From: an uncultured Clostridia bacterium
GTDB lineage: Bacteria > Bacillota > Clostridia > Oscillospirales > CAG-272
Direction: 5' to 3'
DNA: 64,000 nucleotides
Assembly (NCBI GenBank): GCA_944392615.1
Contig: CALXXF010000002.1
Span: 1 to 64,000 of the forward strand
Shown: piece by piece, positions 34,321 to 45,602 of the stretch
Layout of the letters: each line of letters starts with the position of its first letter
Numbering within the stretch: the stretch's first letter is position 1
Position numbers and translations under genes: made by a program
The notes under the pieces: generated by a model
The model's input: the letters and a program-made list of their open reading frames with translations, nothing else
Told to the model about the DNA's origin: nothing
The model's database searches: none

Positions 34321-35434
34321 ATTTGGAAACAATATTAAAATATCTCTTTTTGGAGAATCGCACGGGACATGCGTCGGAGGGGTATTGTCCGGTGTTCCGT
34401 CAGGATTTCGTTTTGACAGAAAAGAGCTTGCCGCATTCATGAAGCGGAGGGCAGGGGGAGCGCTGTATACAACTCCGCGTTCGGAAGCAGATGAGGTCAG
34501 ATTTTTGTCAGGGGTTACATTTTGCAGTGAAAGCGGAGCACACAATACGACTGATACAGGAGATTGCAGCAATGTGATTATTACCAACGGCATGCCGATA
34601 GCCGTTATGATCGAAAACCGCAACACACGTTCCAAAGATTATTCCGGATTTGTTGATACACCGAGGCCTTCGCATGCCGATTATACGGCGCTCCTGCGCT
34701 TTGGCAGCGAATGTGAAATAAGGGGCGGGGGACATTTTTCCGGTCGTCTCACCGCTCCCATTTGCGCTCTGGGCTTTATTTGCAAGAAGCTACTTGAAAG
34801 CAAGGGAATATATATAGGCGCGCATCTTCTCAGGGTCGGAAATGAATCTGACCTGCGTTTTGACCCTGTGAACGTCAGCAAAAAAGATTTTGACGCGGTT
34901 GCTGCGGAACAGTTTCCGGTGATTGACAGCGGCTCATCTGAAAGAATGAAGAAAGTCATAGCTGACGCCATGTCATCCGGCGATTCTGTAGGCGCGGTTG
35001 TCGAATGCGCCGTCACGGGTATCGCCGCCGGTTTCGGAGACCCACTTTTTGAAGGAGTTGAAAACAGGGTGGCGCATGCTGTATTTGCACTTGGAGGGGT
35101 CAGAGGTATAGAATTCGGACGCGGATTTGAAGCGGCATCCATGCGCGGAAGCGAGCATAACGACCCGTTTGTTATAGAAGACAACTGTGTTAAGACGGTT
35201 ACAAACAATCATTCAGGAATTCTCGGGGGAATAACGAGCGGAATGCCGATAATTTTCAGTACGGTCTTCAAGCCGACTGCCTCAATATCACGTGAACAGG
35301 ATACTGTGAGTATTTCTTCTATGAAAAATACCAAGCTCAGAATAAGCGGTCGTCACGATCCATGTATAGGAGTGAGAGCTGTGGTCTGCGTTGAAGCTAT
35401 GACATCTGTTGTTATGCTCGATTTGATAAGCTGA
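34310..35434 (+). CDS. aroC: Chorismate synthase
   Basis: 374 residues, with FGESHG at 14-19 supplying the first catalytic His. The KDYSGFVDTPRPSHAD segment, RGGGHFSGRLTA and the flavin-binding SMRGSEHND and NNHSGILGGITSG motifs are also seen. It removes phosphate from EPSP to give chorismate, using reduced FMN. Its ATG lies inside the end of aroA with GGAGGT upstream, so the two are coupled. Confidence 0.96.
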   Translation: MSSEFGNNIKISLFGESHGTCVGGVLSGVPSGFRFDRKELAAFMKRRAGGALYTTPRSEADEVRFLSGVTFCSESGAHNTTDTGDCSNVIITNGMPIAVMIENRNTRSKDYSGFVDTPRPSHADYTALLRFGSECEIRGGGHFSGRLTAPICALGFICKKLLESKGIYIGAHLLRVGNESDLRFDPVNVSKKDFDAVAAEQFPVIDSGSSERMKKVIADAMSSGDSVGAVVECAVTGIAAGFGDPLFEGVENRVAHAVFALGGVRGIEFGRGFEAASMRGSEHNDPFVIEDNCVKTVTNNHSGILGGITSGMPIIFSTVFKPTASISREQDTVSISSMKNTKLRISGRHDPCIGVRAVVCVEAMTSVVMLDLIS

Positions 35435-35639
35435 CGGCAAAAAAGCATTATATTTGTGTGCTATGAGACGATAATTAAGGCAGGACTGTGACTGAAAATA
35501 TGGATTTGCTTTATTAATAATACTGATTCGTTTCATAAGAAATAAATATATTATCTAAACGTATATTGCAGTGCAATTATGCTATTTGTAAACGCTGTTT
35601 TGAGCTTGCAGATGGCTGATTCAGGGATAGGAGAAATTT

Positions 35640-36788
35640 ATGCAGGATATAAAAAAGTCGCGCGATGAGATAGATGAAATAAATTTTCAGATACTCAGAC
35701 TGTTTGAAAGAAGAATGAAAATATCCGACGATGTCGCTGATTATAAAGTGGCAAACGGTCTTCCGATACATGACGCGATCCGCGAACGAAAAATACTCGA
35801 TGCCATAACAGACTCGGCGTCAGCTGAAAACCGTGTGCAGGCGAGAATGCTTTTTCAGACCCTGATGGACCTGAGCAGATCAAGGCAGGTGCTGAGAATG
35901 CACGGCTTGTCGGAAAAATATTTTTCCACGCGCATAAAGGCGGCAATAGCATCTACAGAAAACGAGCTTCCCAAAACCGGAAGGATAGCGTGCCAGGGGG
36001 TGGAAGGGGCTTATTCGCAGCAGGCGGCTGACAAGCTGTTTCCTCTCGGAAAGCTGATTTATTTCGGAAGCTTCAACGGGGTTTTTGATGCTGTGGAGAG
36101 CGGTGATTGCGACTTCGGGATTCTGCCGATAGAAAATTCGTCGCACGGCACAGTCAGCGCGGTGTACGACCTGATGAAAGATCACAGCTTCAGTATAGTG
36201 CGCTCTATCAAAATGAAGATAGATCACAGTCTGCTTGCCAAAAAAGGCGCTTGCCTTGATAATATCAAGGCAGTTTATTCGCACGAGCAGGCAATAGGAC
36301 AGTGTTCGCGCTATTTTGCATCGCACCCCGAAATAGAAGTGATTGCATGTGCCAACACAGCCGCCGCCGCAAAATTCGTTGCGGAAAGCGGAAGAGATGA
36401 TATAGCGGCGATAGCATCCGGAGTTAACGCCGGAATCTACGGACTCAGAGCGTTGCCGGTAAAAATACAGAACAGCGACAGTAATTTCACCAGGTTCATA
36501 TGTATATCGAAAGAGATGAAAATCTATCCCGGCTCCGACAGGGTGAGTATAATGCTGAAGCTGGCTCACAAGCCAGGAGCGCTTTACAGGCTTATTGCAA
36601 AGTTCGCGGCAATGGGTATAAACCTCACCAAAATAGAAAGCCGTCCCATAGAGGGAAGCGACTTTGAGTTCACTTTTTTCATGGATTTTGATATGTCGGT
36701 ATATTCTGATGAATTATACGCTCTTCTCGATTCTCTCGATGAGGATTGCGATGGACTTACTTTCCTTGGAGGATACAGACAGGTGTGA
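35640..36788 (+). CDS. pheA: Chorismate mutase / prephenate dehydratase (P-protein)
   Basis: 382 residues with three domains. An AroQ-type chorismate mutase at about 1-85 shows RDEIDEINFQILRLFERRM and IRERKIL. Prephenate dehydratase at about 108-285 shows ACQGVEGAYSQQAA and the NSSHGTVSAVYDL catalytic strand. A C-terminal ACT domain at about 300-375 has KPGALYRLIAKFAAMGINLTKIESRP, which is the phenylalanine feedback site. It takes chorismate to phenylpyruvate. The 205 bases between aroC and this gene hold no obvious terminator. Confidence 0.96.
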   Translation: MQDIKKSRDEIDEINFQILRLFERRMKISDDVADYKVANGLPIHDAIRERKILDAITDSASAENRVQARMLFQTLMDLSRSRQVLRMHGLSEKYFSTRIKAAIASTENELPKTGRIACQGVEGAYSQQAADKLFPLGKLIYFGSFNGVFDAVESGDCDFGILPIENSSHGTVSAVYDLMKDHSFSIVRSIKMKIDHSLLAKKGACLDNIKAVYSHEQAIGQCSRYFASHPEIEVIACANTAAAAKFVAESGRDDIAAIASGVNAGIYGLRALPVKIQNSDSNFTRFICISKEMKIYPGSDRVSIMLKLAHKPGALYRLIAKFAAMGINLTKIESRPIEGSDFEFTFFMDFDMSVYSDELYALLDSLDEDCDGLTFLGGYRQV

Positions 36789-36845
36789 GGCAACTTAAAC
36801 CATCGCGCGTTACGTCCTATTTTAAAAAGCATAAACGGAGGTCAT

Positions 36846-38072
36846 ATGGTCTTTCTTATTGGCAGAAAACTTACCCACAGCTATTCCGTTATGATACACG
36901 AAATGTTCGGCAAATACGAGTATAAAAATGCAGAGCTTGAACCTGACCAGCTCGATTCATTTATGAGATCCGGAGAATGGGATGCTCTCAATGTCACGAT
37001 ACCATACAAAATTGAAGTGATGAAGTATTGTGACGAAATTTCACAGCAGGCTCAGGACATCGGTTCTGTCAATACCGTCGTGCGCAGAGACGGAAAGATA
37101 TACGGATATAATACCGACTATTTCGGCCTTGCCGCGTGTCTTAAGAGACACGGTATAGACTGTAAGGGCAAAAAAGTACTCGTTCTGGGAAGCGGCGGGA
37201 CTTCAAAAGTCGCACGCTGTGTCGCTTCCGACATGGGTGCGTCGTCTGTGACTGTTATTTCACGCTCCGGCGAGGACAATTACGAAAATATATCAAGACA
37301 CAGAGATGCAGGAGTGATTATAAACACGACACCGGTAGGAATGTTTCCGGACAACGGGCAAAAGCCGCTTTCTCTTTCCGGATTCGACAATCTTTCCGGA
37401 GTGGCTGACGTAATTTTCAATCCGCTAAGGAGCTCTCTTGTACTTGAGGCAGGTGAACTCGGCATACCTTGCTGCGGAGGATTGTACATGCTGGTGATTC
37501 AGGCAGCGTACGCCTGCTCCCACTTCTGTTCTTATTTCCCGGGAAAGGAAGAAACAGAAAAGGTATACCGCAGGCTTTTAGCGCGTGTCGGAAACATTGT
37601 ACTGGTTGGAATGCCGGGGGCGGGTAAGAGTACGCTCGGAAGACTTGTGGCAGAGTATACAGGCAGACCTTTTTTTGATACCGACGAAGAGATCGTGTTG
37701 TCTGAAAAGAGAAGTATCCCCGATATTTTTGCCTCATCAGGAGAGCGGTTTTTCAGAGCGATTGAAAAGGAAACCGTAAAAAGGCTGTGCGCCATGGGAG
37801 GACGTGTCATATCGACAGGCGGCGGCGTTCCGCTGAGCCATGAAAATTGTGATTTTCTCAGACAAAACGGTCGTGTTTATTATATAAGACGCCCGACCGA
37901 ACTTCTCGAAAGAGACGGAAGACCGCTTTCTTCCGGAAATCTCGAAGAAATGCTTCGTATGAGAGATTCATATTACAGGAACGTTTCTGATGTTGTTGTT
38001 GAAAATGACAAAGAGCCCGAAGAGGCTGCCAAAAAGATAGCGGAGGACTATTATGAAAATTTTTGTGATTAA
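36846..38072 (+). CDS. Fused shikimate dehydrogenase - shikimate kinase
   Basis: 408 residues, two enzymes in one chain. Residues 1-245 are AroE-like: a shortened FLIGRKLTHSYSVMIH start, NVTIPYK with the catalytic Lys 55, NTDYFG with Asp 91, the NADP loop VLGSGGTSK near 113-121, and GGLYMLVIQAAYA at the end. Residues 250-400 are a shikimate kinase with P-loop GMPGAGKST at 255-263, FDTDEEI and the lid-proximal RFFRAIE and STGGGVPL. It therefore should catalyse two consecutive steps, dehydroshikimate to shikimate to shikimate-3-phosphate. The end overlaps aroQ by 20 bases. No separate aroK or aroE is seen. Confidence 0.94.
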   Translation: MVFLIGRKLTHSYSVMIHEMFGKYEYKNAELEPDQLDSFMRSGEWDALNVTIPYKIEVMKYCDEISQQAQDIGSVNTVVRRDGKIYGYNTDYFGLAACLKRHGIDCKGKKVLVLGSGGTSKVARCVASDMGASSVTVISRSGEDNYENISRHRDAGVIINTTPVGMFPDNGQKPLSLSGFDNLSGVADVIFNPLRSSLVLEAGELGIPCCGGLYMLVIQAAYACSHFCSYFPGKEETEKVYRRLLARVGNIVLVGMPGAGKSTLGRLVAEYTGRPFFDTDEEIVLSEKRSIPDIFASSGERFFRAIEKETVKRLCAMGGRVISTGGGVPLSHENCDFLRQNGRVYYIRRPTELLERDGRPLSSGNLEEMLRMRDSYYRNVSDVVVENDKEPEEAAKKIAEDYYENFCD

Positions 38073-38505
38073 CGGCCCGAATTTGAATATGCTCGGAATA
38101 AGGGAACCCAGTCTGTATGGAAAAAGAAGCTATGATGACCTCTGTTCACTTATAAACAAACATGCCGATGAAATAGGCGTATCTGTAGAGATTTTCCAGA
38201 CAAACAGCGAGGGCAGGATGGTTGATATAATACAGTCAGCCTATAAGTCATGCGACGGTATAGTTATAAATCCGGCTGCATACACGCATACAAGCGTTGC
38301 TATCCTTGATGCTCTAAAAGCTGTTGATTTGCCAGCCGTTGAGGTTCACATATCCGATGTCGAATCCCGCGAGGATTTCAGAAAAATCTCATATGTGCGA
38401 GCCGCGTGTGTGAAAACAATAGCCGGAAAAGGGTTCGAAGGCTATACGGAGGCAATGGATTTTCTTGCAGAGCTTTGTTTTAGCGCATGTTCTGGTAAAA
38501 AATGA
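38053..38505 (+). CDS. aroQ: Type II 3-dehydroquinate dehydratase
   Basis: 150 residues, normal size. NGPNLNMLG at 8-16, the flexible-loop catalytic Tyr in REPSLYG, the FQTNSEG segment, NPAAYTHTS and VEVHISD are the hallmarks. It dehydrates 3-dehydroquinate to dehydroshikimate. The gene starts inside the end of the aroE-aroK fusion, with AGCGGAGG just upstream. A weak hairpin (CTCATAAAA with TTTTATGAG, 38508-38538) follows. Confidence 0.95.
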   Translation: MKIFVINGPNLNMLGIREPSLYGKRSYDDLCSLINKHADEIGVSVEIFQTNSEGRMVDIIQSAYKSCDGIVINPAAYTHTSVAILDALKAVDLPAVEVHISDVESREDFRKISYVRAACVKTIAGKGFEGYTEAMDFLAELCFSACSGKK

Positions 38506-38599
38506 TGTCTCATAAAAACGTTGCACGGGTTTTATGAGCAACGGTTTTCAGCAAATGGGTACACGATGCACTGTCATGTGTGCCTTTTTTGTTTTTCTA

Positions 38600-38628
38600 T
38601 TGCACTTTTGGCTCAGGTGTGTTATCAT
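38600..38628 (+). promoter_or_regulatory. Promoter of the MBL/beta-CASP gene
   Basis: TTGCAC, 17-base spacer, TATCAT, 140 bases before the gene. Confidence 0.6.
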
Positions 38629-38766
38629 GTTAACAGGAGGTAAAGCGGTAAACATTGATACAATATCCGGATAATCATAAACGGGACGACAAAATTCTGT
38701 TGAATGCATTTCCAATAAATGCCCCGCCTTTAGAAAGGCGGCAAAACAATGTCGGAGGACAAGCAT

Positions 38767-40410
38767 ATGAAGCTGACTTTTCTCGGCGCTACCCATGAGG
38801 TAACAGGAAGCTGCACACTTATAACTGTCGGTAACAGCCATGTTCTTGTGGATTGCGGAATGGAGCAGGGCGAGGATATCTTTGAAAACCGGGACTTATC
38901 GGTTGAGCCTTCTGAAATAGATTGTCTGCTGCTTACACATGCGCACATAGACCATTCAGGCAAAATACCGTTGCTCTGTAAGAACGGCTTCAAAGGAAAG
39001 ATCTACATGACAGAGGCGACTGCAAGACTTGCTCTTATAATGCTAAGGGACAGTGCACACATACAAATGTTTGAAGCTGAGTGGAAAAACAGAAAAAACA
39101 AACGCTCAGGGCTGGAGGCAATAGAGCCGCTTTATGATCTTGACGATGTTGAAGCAGCTGCCGGATTGTTCATACCGTGCAAATATAATCACAGCTACAG
39201 AATACTCGAAAATGTCTATATCCGCTTTAATGATGTGGGGCATCTTTTAGGCTCATCTTCCATAGAAGTAACGTGCGTTGAAGGAGAAAACGGCTCCAGT
39301 GCAGTCAGCAAAACTGTGGTGTTCAGCGGGGATGTCGGTAATACAAACCAGCCGATACTGAAAGACCCGCGTTTTGTGCGTGCCGCTGACTATCTGGTAA
39401 TCGAATCCACATATGGCGACAGGCTGCATCCTGAGCGCCCTGATTATATTGCGGATCTTACAGAACACATACAAAAAACGCTCGACAGGGGCGGAAACGT
39501 GGTTATTCCGTCATTTGCCGTAGGCAGGACGCAGGAACTGCTTTATTTCATAAGGGAAATAAAGACGCGCTCTCTCATAAAAGGACACGATAATTTCCCG
39601 GTTTATGTCGACAGTCCCCTTGCTATAGAGGCAACGAGCGTTTTTCTTCAGTGTGACACAGAGTGTTTTGACAAAGAGACAGTGGCGCTTATTCAGAATG
39701 GAATAAATCCCATATATTTTGACGATCTTCGCTTTTCTGTTACAAGCGACGATTCAAAGGCAATAAATTTCTCAGATGAACCAAAAGTCATAATTTCCGC
39801 AAGCGGAATGTGTGAAGCCGGCAGAATAAGACATCATTTAAAACACAATTTATGGAGGAAAGAGTCGCTTATACTTTTTGTCGGATATCAGGCAGAGGGA
39901 ACACTGGGCAGAGCGCTCGTGGAGGGAGCCGACAGGGTGAAGCTCTTTGGTGAGGAAATAACCGTCAATGCCGAGATAGCTTTTCTGAACGGCGTTAGCG
40001 GTCATGCCGACAGGGACGGATTGCTCAGGTGGGTGCAGGGCTTCAGTGAAAAAAAACCTGCACACATATTTGTAAATCACGGAGACGATCACGCCTGCAC
40101 CGCATTTACAGAGCTTCTTTCAGATAACGGATTTGAGGCAAGTGCGCCGTACAGCGGTTCTGTCTATGATATCGCAGCAGGAAAGTATGAAATACAGACA
40201 GATGCCGAGTATGTGGAAAAATACGCCGGAAAACGGTCAAGACGCAGGTCGGCTCAATCAAAGGACTATTCAAGACTTTTGAATATAATTGAAAAATTGG
40301 GAAGGAATGTCGGGCTTATATCTGAAATACCAAACAGGGATATAAAAAAATTTGCCAGTCAGCTTGAAGCAATAAATTATAAGTGGGAAAATTGGTTTAA
40401 GAATAGCTGA
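38767..40410 (+). CDS. Metallo-beta-lactamase fold, beta-CASP RNA-processing nuclease family
   Basis: 547 residues. The MBL zinc motif THAHIDHSG is at 57-65, and a second His lies in FNDVGHLLGSSSIEV. SGDVG provides the metal Asp. The beta-CASP part contains PSFAVGRTQELLY and the ISASGMCEAGRIRHHL block, and the C-terminal RMMBL part has NGVSGHADRDGL and FVNHGDDHA. The family includes CPSF73/Ysh1-like ribonucleases; a role in RNA processing or decay is inferred. A tail of about 80 residues follows the core. Two starts are possible. GTCGGAGGA fits the ATG at 38767 better than the one at 38749, and homology also begins there. Confidence 0.9.
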   Translation: MKLTFLGATHEVTGSCTLITVGNSHVLVDCGMEQGEDIFENRDLSVEPSEIDCLLLTHAHIDHSGKIPLLCKNGFKGKIYMTEATARLALIMLRDSAHIQMFEAEWKNRKNKRSGLEAIEPLYDLDDVEAAAGLFIPCKYNHSYRILENVYIRFNDVGHLLGSSSIEVTCVEGENGSSAVSKTVVFSGDVGNTNQPILKDPRFVRAADYLVIESTYGDRLHPERPDYIADLTEHIQKTLDRGGNVVIPSFAVGRTQELLYFIREIKTRSLIKGHDNFPVYVDSPLAIEATSVFLQCDTECFDKETVALIQNGINPIYFDDLRFSVTSDDSKAINFSDEPKVIISASGMCEAGRIRHHLKHNLWRKESLILFVGYQAEGTLGRALVEGADRVKLFGEEITVNAEIAFLNGVSGHADRDGLLRWVQGFSEKKPAHIFVNHGDDHACTAFTELLSDNGFEASAPYSGSVYDIAAGKYEIQTDAEYVEKYAGKRSRRRSAQSKDYSRLLNIIEKLGRNVGLISEIPNRDIKKFASQLEAINYKWENWFKNS

Positions 40411-40452
40411 AGGTTTTTGCAGTATGCACAACACATATTTGAGGCATAGGTC

Positions 40453-40481
40453 TTGACAGCGGGAAATAATGAGTTTATAAT
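40453..40481 (+). promoter_or_regulatory. Promoter of guaB
   Basis: A perfect TTGACA and TATAAT with a 17-base spacer, about 130 bases before the ATG. A purine riboswitch was looked for in this leader and not found. Confidence 0.85.
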
Positions 40482-40489
40482 TACTGTAA

Positions 40490-42076
<1,587 letters not shown>

Positions 42077-42123
42077 TTTTAAAATATCCCGGACAAGACC
42101 ATATAAAAAACATATCATTAAAG

Positions 42124-42157
42124 ACAGCGCAGGACTTTATAGCTCTGCGCTGTTTTT
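42124..42157 (+). terminator. Terminator of guaB
   Basis: ACAGCGCAG pairs with CTGCGCTGT around an 11-base loop and a T5 run follows. It lies immediately before the ribosome site of the next gene. Confidence 0.85.
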
Positions 42158-42171
42158 GAAAGGAAACGAAA

Positions 42172-44625
42172 TTGGAGCAGGTAAAACAAACTCTTAAATC
42201 GGCTCTGAAAAATGTGTGGTTCAACAGAAAACAATATGTGTACTTTGCGATACTTCTCGTATTGGTGCAGAGCCTCATATGTTGTATAATGCTGTTCAAC
42301 CACAACAACAATGTTAACGAACAGAGATTTCTTGAGGATAAATATTACGTTGAGGATACATATTCCGATTATTACGGGTACCACAACTATCACATAATAA
42401 TGTACAACCTTACGCCAAATCAGGAAGCAGCCCTTCTCAGCTACAACGCTCAGCTTCAAGATGTGGAATGGTATTTTTATCCTATAAAGGTAGAACGCAG
42501 TACACAAACTAACAGAAGTAACGTATTTATCTATTTTGAATCACGGCAGAATCCAGACATACAGCCGTGGAATCTTTACAAATCTTTTACCGAGTCAGAA
42601 TTTTATCAAGATGAATTCAGCAAAACGGACGTCGTCATATATGAGACTCCACTTCTTTCTGCGAGTAAAAGCGCGATATCCAATACCTCTGCGAGTGTTT
42701 TTATATGCATTTTAATCACAGCGCTCGGAACCATCACATTTATTATTCTTTATCATACCGTTGTCAATCACTTCAAGTTCTCGTTCGGCATATATATGAC
42801 ATTCGGCGCTAATTTCAAAAAGCTGCTTGCAAACGCACTCAGCGAGATGCTTTTTATTAATCTTGTTACCTTTATACCATCGTTCCTCTTTTCGCTTTTG
42901 ATAACATATGTTCTCACATTGAGAGCAGGGTATGGCGTGGACCTGCTTATTTATCCGATGTTTCTGGCTCTCTTGTGTAGCCTTATACTCACGTTCGTGG
43001 CGGTTACAATAGTAATACGAAAAATTTCTTTGGATACCCCAAACAAACTTATCATGTCTGTCAATAACGAGAGCCTGATATCTTCTCCCAGAGTTTCTGC
43101 CGCAGGATGCGTTGCCGCCGGCGGTTTCCCGCTGAAGACCGAGCTTCTCTCTATGTGGCGCTTCAGAAAATACGTTGTCGGTCTGGTTTTCTCGGTGTTT
43201 ATATTCGCTGGTGTTTTTTGCGGCGGTATTTATGCCATGAACGTTCAGTATCAGCGTGAGAATATAGAATCACCGCAGTTTGAAATATCGTTTCCTTATA
43301 AAAGCATAATGGATCAGACCCCTCAGACAACGGCAGCAGATACTTCGTCAGGCGAACCTGCTTCTGAGACGCAGTCCCCACAGACAGACGCGGAGCAAAC
43401 AGAGCCTCCGCCGAGCGAAGAAGCTCCTGGGTATACATATGACGATATCAAGAACAGGCTTTACGATATTGACGGCGTGAAATACATACTTAAATACAGG
43501 AGCATAGCCGCCACTGAGGTAAGCTCACATATACTTGTAGACAAGGATGACCTGACATTTCTGGGGAAAATAAGCGGCGTGGCAGTGAAAGATTCCCGCG
43601 GGTACTGTAACGTGGATTTTGCGCTGTTCGACGAGGAAGTGGCAGAAAACCTTGAATATCTCGGATATCAGATAACAGGCGATATCATGTCGGTGGTAAA
43701 CGGCGAAAATGTGATAGCCATATCCGATTCCTTCAGCAACAGTACGCGCTTTAAACTGCAGGTCGGGGACACTATAAAAATAGCTGTCAACAAGTATCCG
43801 AAGGGAAAACTCACAAGCGAACCGTTGTACACATATGATCAGATACTCAAAGCCTATCTTGATGCGTATTATTTTTCCTATGAGGAGTATACCGTCGGAG
43901 CGATCATATCGGGAATGCCGAGCGACGGTACTTTCCCTGTATATATGAACGCGGAGGTCTTTGAGCACATTACCGATGCCGAACCGTTTTTCCCGAAAAT
44001 CGAGATATTCTGCGATGACGGGCTTAGTGAAGCAGGAATACAGGAAGTTGAACGAACGCTGCATATTCTTTCTCAGGTCTACGATATGGATATAAAGAAT
44101 ACCAGCCAAAACGTCGAAAGAATGATAGACGGCCTTAAAAATTACCCCGGTATAATACTTTACATATCGCTTCTACTGCTGTTTGTATCTGTACTGATAT
44201 TAATGCTGAGTCAATCATTGTTCTACATAATGAGAAAGCAGGAGCTGGATGTGTACATGTGTCTTGGCGCAGATTTCAGGGTGATACGAAAACTGTTTGT
44301 GATAGATGGGGCTTTTTTTGTAGGCCTTGCCGCGGTATTTTACACTGTATTTGCGTTTGTTTCGAGTTACGCGGCATATCTTATAGCAAATTCCGGCATC
44401 CTTGGAACAGGGTCGTTCCGGACATATTTCGATATCCCGCTGTGGGCGTTCTTTGCAGGGCTTGTTGTTTCCTGTGCCGCCTCTTTTATTACAGTTGTTA
44501 AATCGTATCTTCTCTATAAACGGGGAAGCGCTTCTGTCTTTACCGGAAAACCCGAAAAGAGGATAAATCCCGTTACCGGTTCTGCCGACAACAAAAGCGA
44601 TATATTTGAAGCCGAACATCTATAA
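42172..44625 (+). CDS. ABC transporter permease with two FtsX domains
   Basis: 817 residues, best read as two FtsX/MacB-like halves. Half one has a membrane helix at about 22-42, an extracellular part to about 165 and three helices (about 172-195, 225-250, 262-285) around SFGIYMTFGANFKKL. Half two has a helix at about 335-357, a large extracellular domain (about 360-655) that begins with a Pro/Thr/Glu-rich linker, and three helices around ELDVYMCLGADFRVI. The start is TTG with GAAAGGAAA upstream. With the next gene it forms an ATP-driven mechanotransmission or lipid/peptide export system, distinct from Bce-type permeases. Substrate unknown. It sits just after the guaB terminator, so its promoter is unclear. 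Confidence 0.85.
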   Translation: MEQVKQTLKSALKNVWFNRKQYVYFAILLVLVQSLICCIMLFNHNNNVNEQRFLEDKYYVEDTYSDYYGYHNYHIIMYNLTPNQEAALLSYNAQLQDVEWYFYPIKVERSTQTNRSNVFIYFESRQNPDIQPWNLYKSFTESEFYQDEFSKTDVVIYETPLLSASKSAISNTSASVFICILITALGTITFIILYHTVVNHFKFSFGIYMTFGANFKKLLANALSEMLFINLVTFIPSFLFSLLITYVLTLRAGYGVDLLIYPMFLALLCSLILTFVAVTIVIRKISLDTPNKLIMSVNNESLISSPRVSAAGCVAAGGFPLKTELLSMWRFRKYVVGLVFSVFIFAGVFCGGIYAMNVQYQRENIESPQFEISFPYKSIMDQTPQTTAADTSSGEPASETQSPQTDAEQTEPPPSEEAPGYTYDDIKNRLYDIDGVKYILKYRSIAATEVSSHILVDKDDLTFLGKISGVAVKDSRGYCNVDFALFDEEVAENLEYLGYQITGDIMSVVNGENVIAISDSFSNSTRFKLQVGDTIKIAVNKYPKGKLTSEPLYTYDQILKAYLDAYYFSYEEYTVGAIISGMPSDGTFPVYMNAEVFEHITDAEPFFPKIEIFCDDGLSEAGIQEVERTLHILSQVYDMDIKNTSQNVERMIDGLKNYPGIILYISLLLLFVSVLILMLSQSLFYIMRKQELDVYMCLGADFRVIRKLFVIDGAFFVGLAAVFYTVFAFVSSYAAYLIANSGILGTGSFRTYFDIPLWAFFAGLVVSCAASFITVVKSYLLYKRGSASVFTGKPEKRINPVTGSADNKSDIFEAEHL

Positions 44626-44668
44626 ACAGAGCGTGACGAGACATCAACCAAATCCGGAGGAGAGTTAA

Positions 44669-45430
44669 ATGCCTATTCTTGAAGCTATAAATATAATAAA
44701 GCAATACAAACAGTATGACACAGTAGTAACGGCTGTTGATAAGGCCTCGCTTAAAGCCGAAGACGGGGAATTCGTCGCCATAATCGGTACTTCCGGTTCT
44801 GGTAAGAGTACGCTGCTGCATATATGCGCCGGTCTGGATAAGCCAAATTACGGTACGGTTATAATAAGGGGCACGGATATAACGGCGCTATCTCCCGACA
44901 AGCTCGGTAGATTCCGCGGAGAGTTCACCGGAATGGTCTTTCAGAAGCACAACCTGATACCGCAGCTCACTGCGCTTGAAAATATTCTTATCCCCACAAT
45001 AATGTGCGGCAAGGAATCGTTCAAATATGAAGAACACCTTAAAAAGCTTTTAAGTACTCTCAAACTTGAGGACAGATTGCATCATCTTCCTTCAGAGCTT
45101 TCGGGCGGACAGCAACAGCGCGTAGCAATAGCACGGGCAATGATAAACAGGCCACAGGTGCTTTTCTGCGATGAACCTACCGGAAATCTGGACAGGAAGA
45201 ACGCCGATGAGGTGCTGGAGCTTTTGCTGGAGACTAAGCGTGTCATAGGACAGACCATAATAATGGTCACACATGACATGTCTATAGCAGATAAGGCTGA
45301 CAAGATATATATGATGGACGACGGTAAGCTCAGTTTGTTTAAGGACAGACAGGGATTTTACAAAAATTCATACGAGCTTGAGATGGCGCGAGCAAAGGAA
45401 ATGAATGAACATGTCATTTCAGAGAATTAG
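44669..45430 (+). CDS. MacB/LolD-type ABC transporter ATPase
   Basis: 253 residues. Walker A GTSGSGKST near 38-46, a Q-loop in VFQKHNLIPQLTALEN, the signature LSGGQQQR, Walker B VLFCDEPTGNLD and the switch His in MVTHD are intact. It belongs to the family that drives FtsX-type permeases (MacB, LolD, FtsE) and lies 43 bases after the permease. GGAGG precedes the ATG. Confidence 0.93.
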   Translation: MPILEAINIIKQYKQYDTVVTAVDKASLKAEDGEFVAIIGTSGSGKSTLLHICAGLDKPNYGTVIIRGTDITALSPDKLGRFRGEFTGMVFQKHNLIPQLTALENILIPTIMCGKESFKYEEHLKKLLSTLKLEDRLHHLPSELSGGQQQRVAIARAMINRPQVLFCDEPTGNLDRKNADEVLELLLETKRVIGQTIIMVTHDMSIADKADKIYMMDDGKLSLFKDRQGFYKNSYELEMARAKEMNEHVISEN

Positions 45431-45437
45431 CATCATC

Positions 45438-45475
45438 AAAACACCCGAGGCACAGCTTTTATGCCCGGGTGTTTT
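45438..45475 (+). terminator. Terminator of the FtsX-type ABC operon
   Basis: AAAACACCCG pairs with CGGGTGTTTT around an 18-base region that itself can extend the stem (GGC with GCC), eight bases after the stop codon. It would also work in the opposite direction. Confidence 0.85.
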
Positions 45476-45602
45476 GACCCTGTCCGGCTTTTTTAAGTTT
45501 CACTGCGGCAGTATGGTGTTAAACTGAAATACAGCCGTGCCGGTATACTCTGGAGGTTTAACGGGACGACCCGTCATAAAAACATAAAAGCAGGTGAAAA
45601 TT

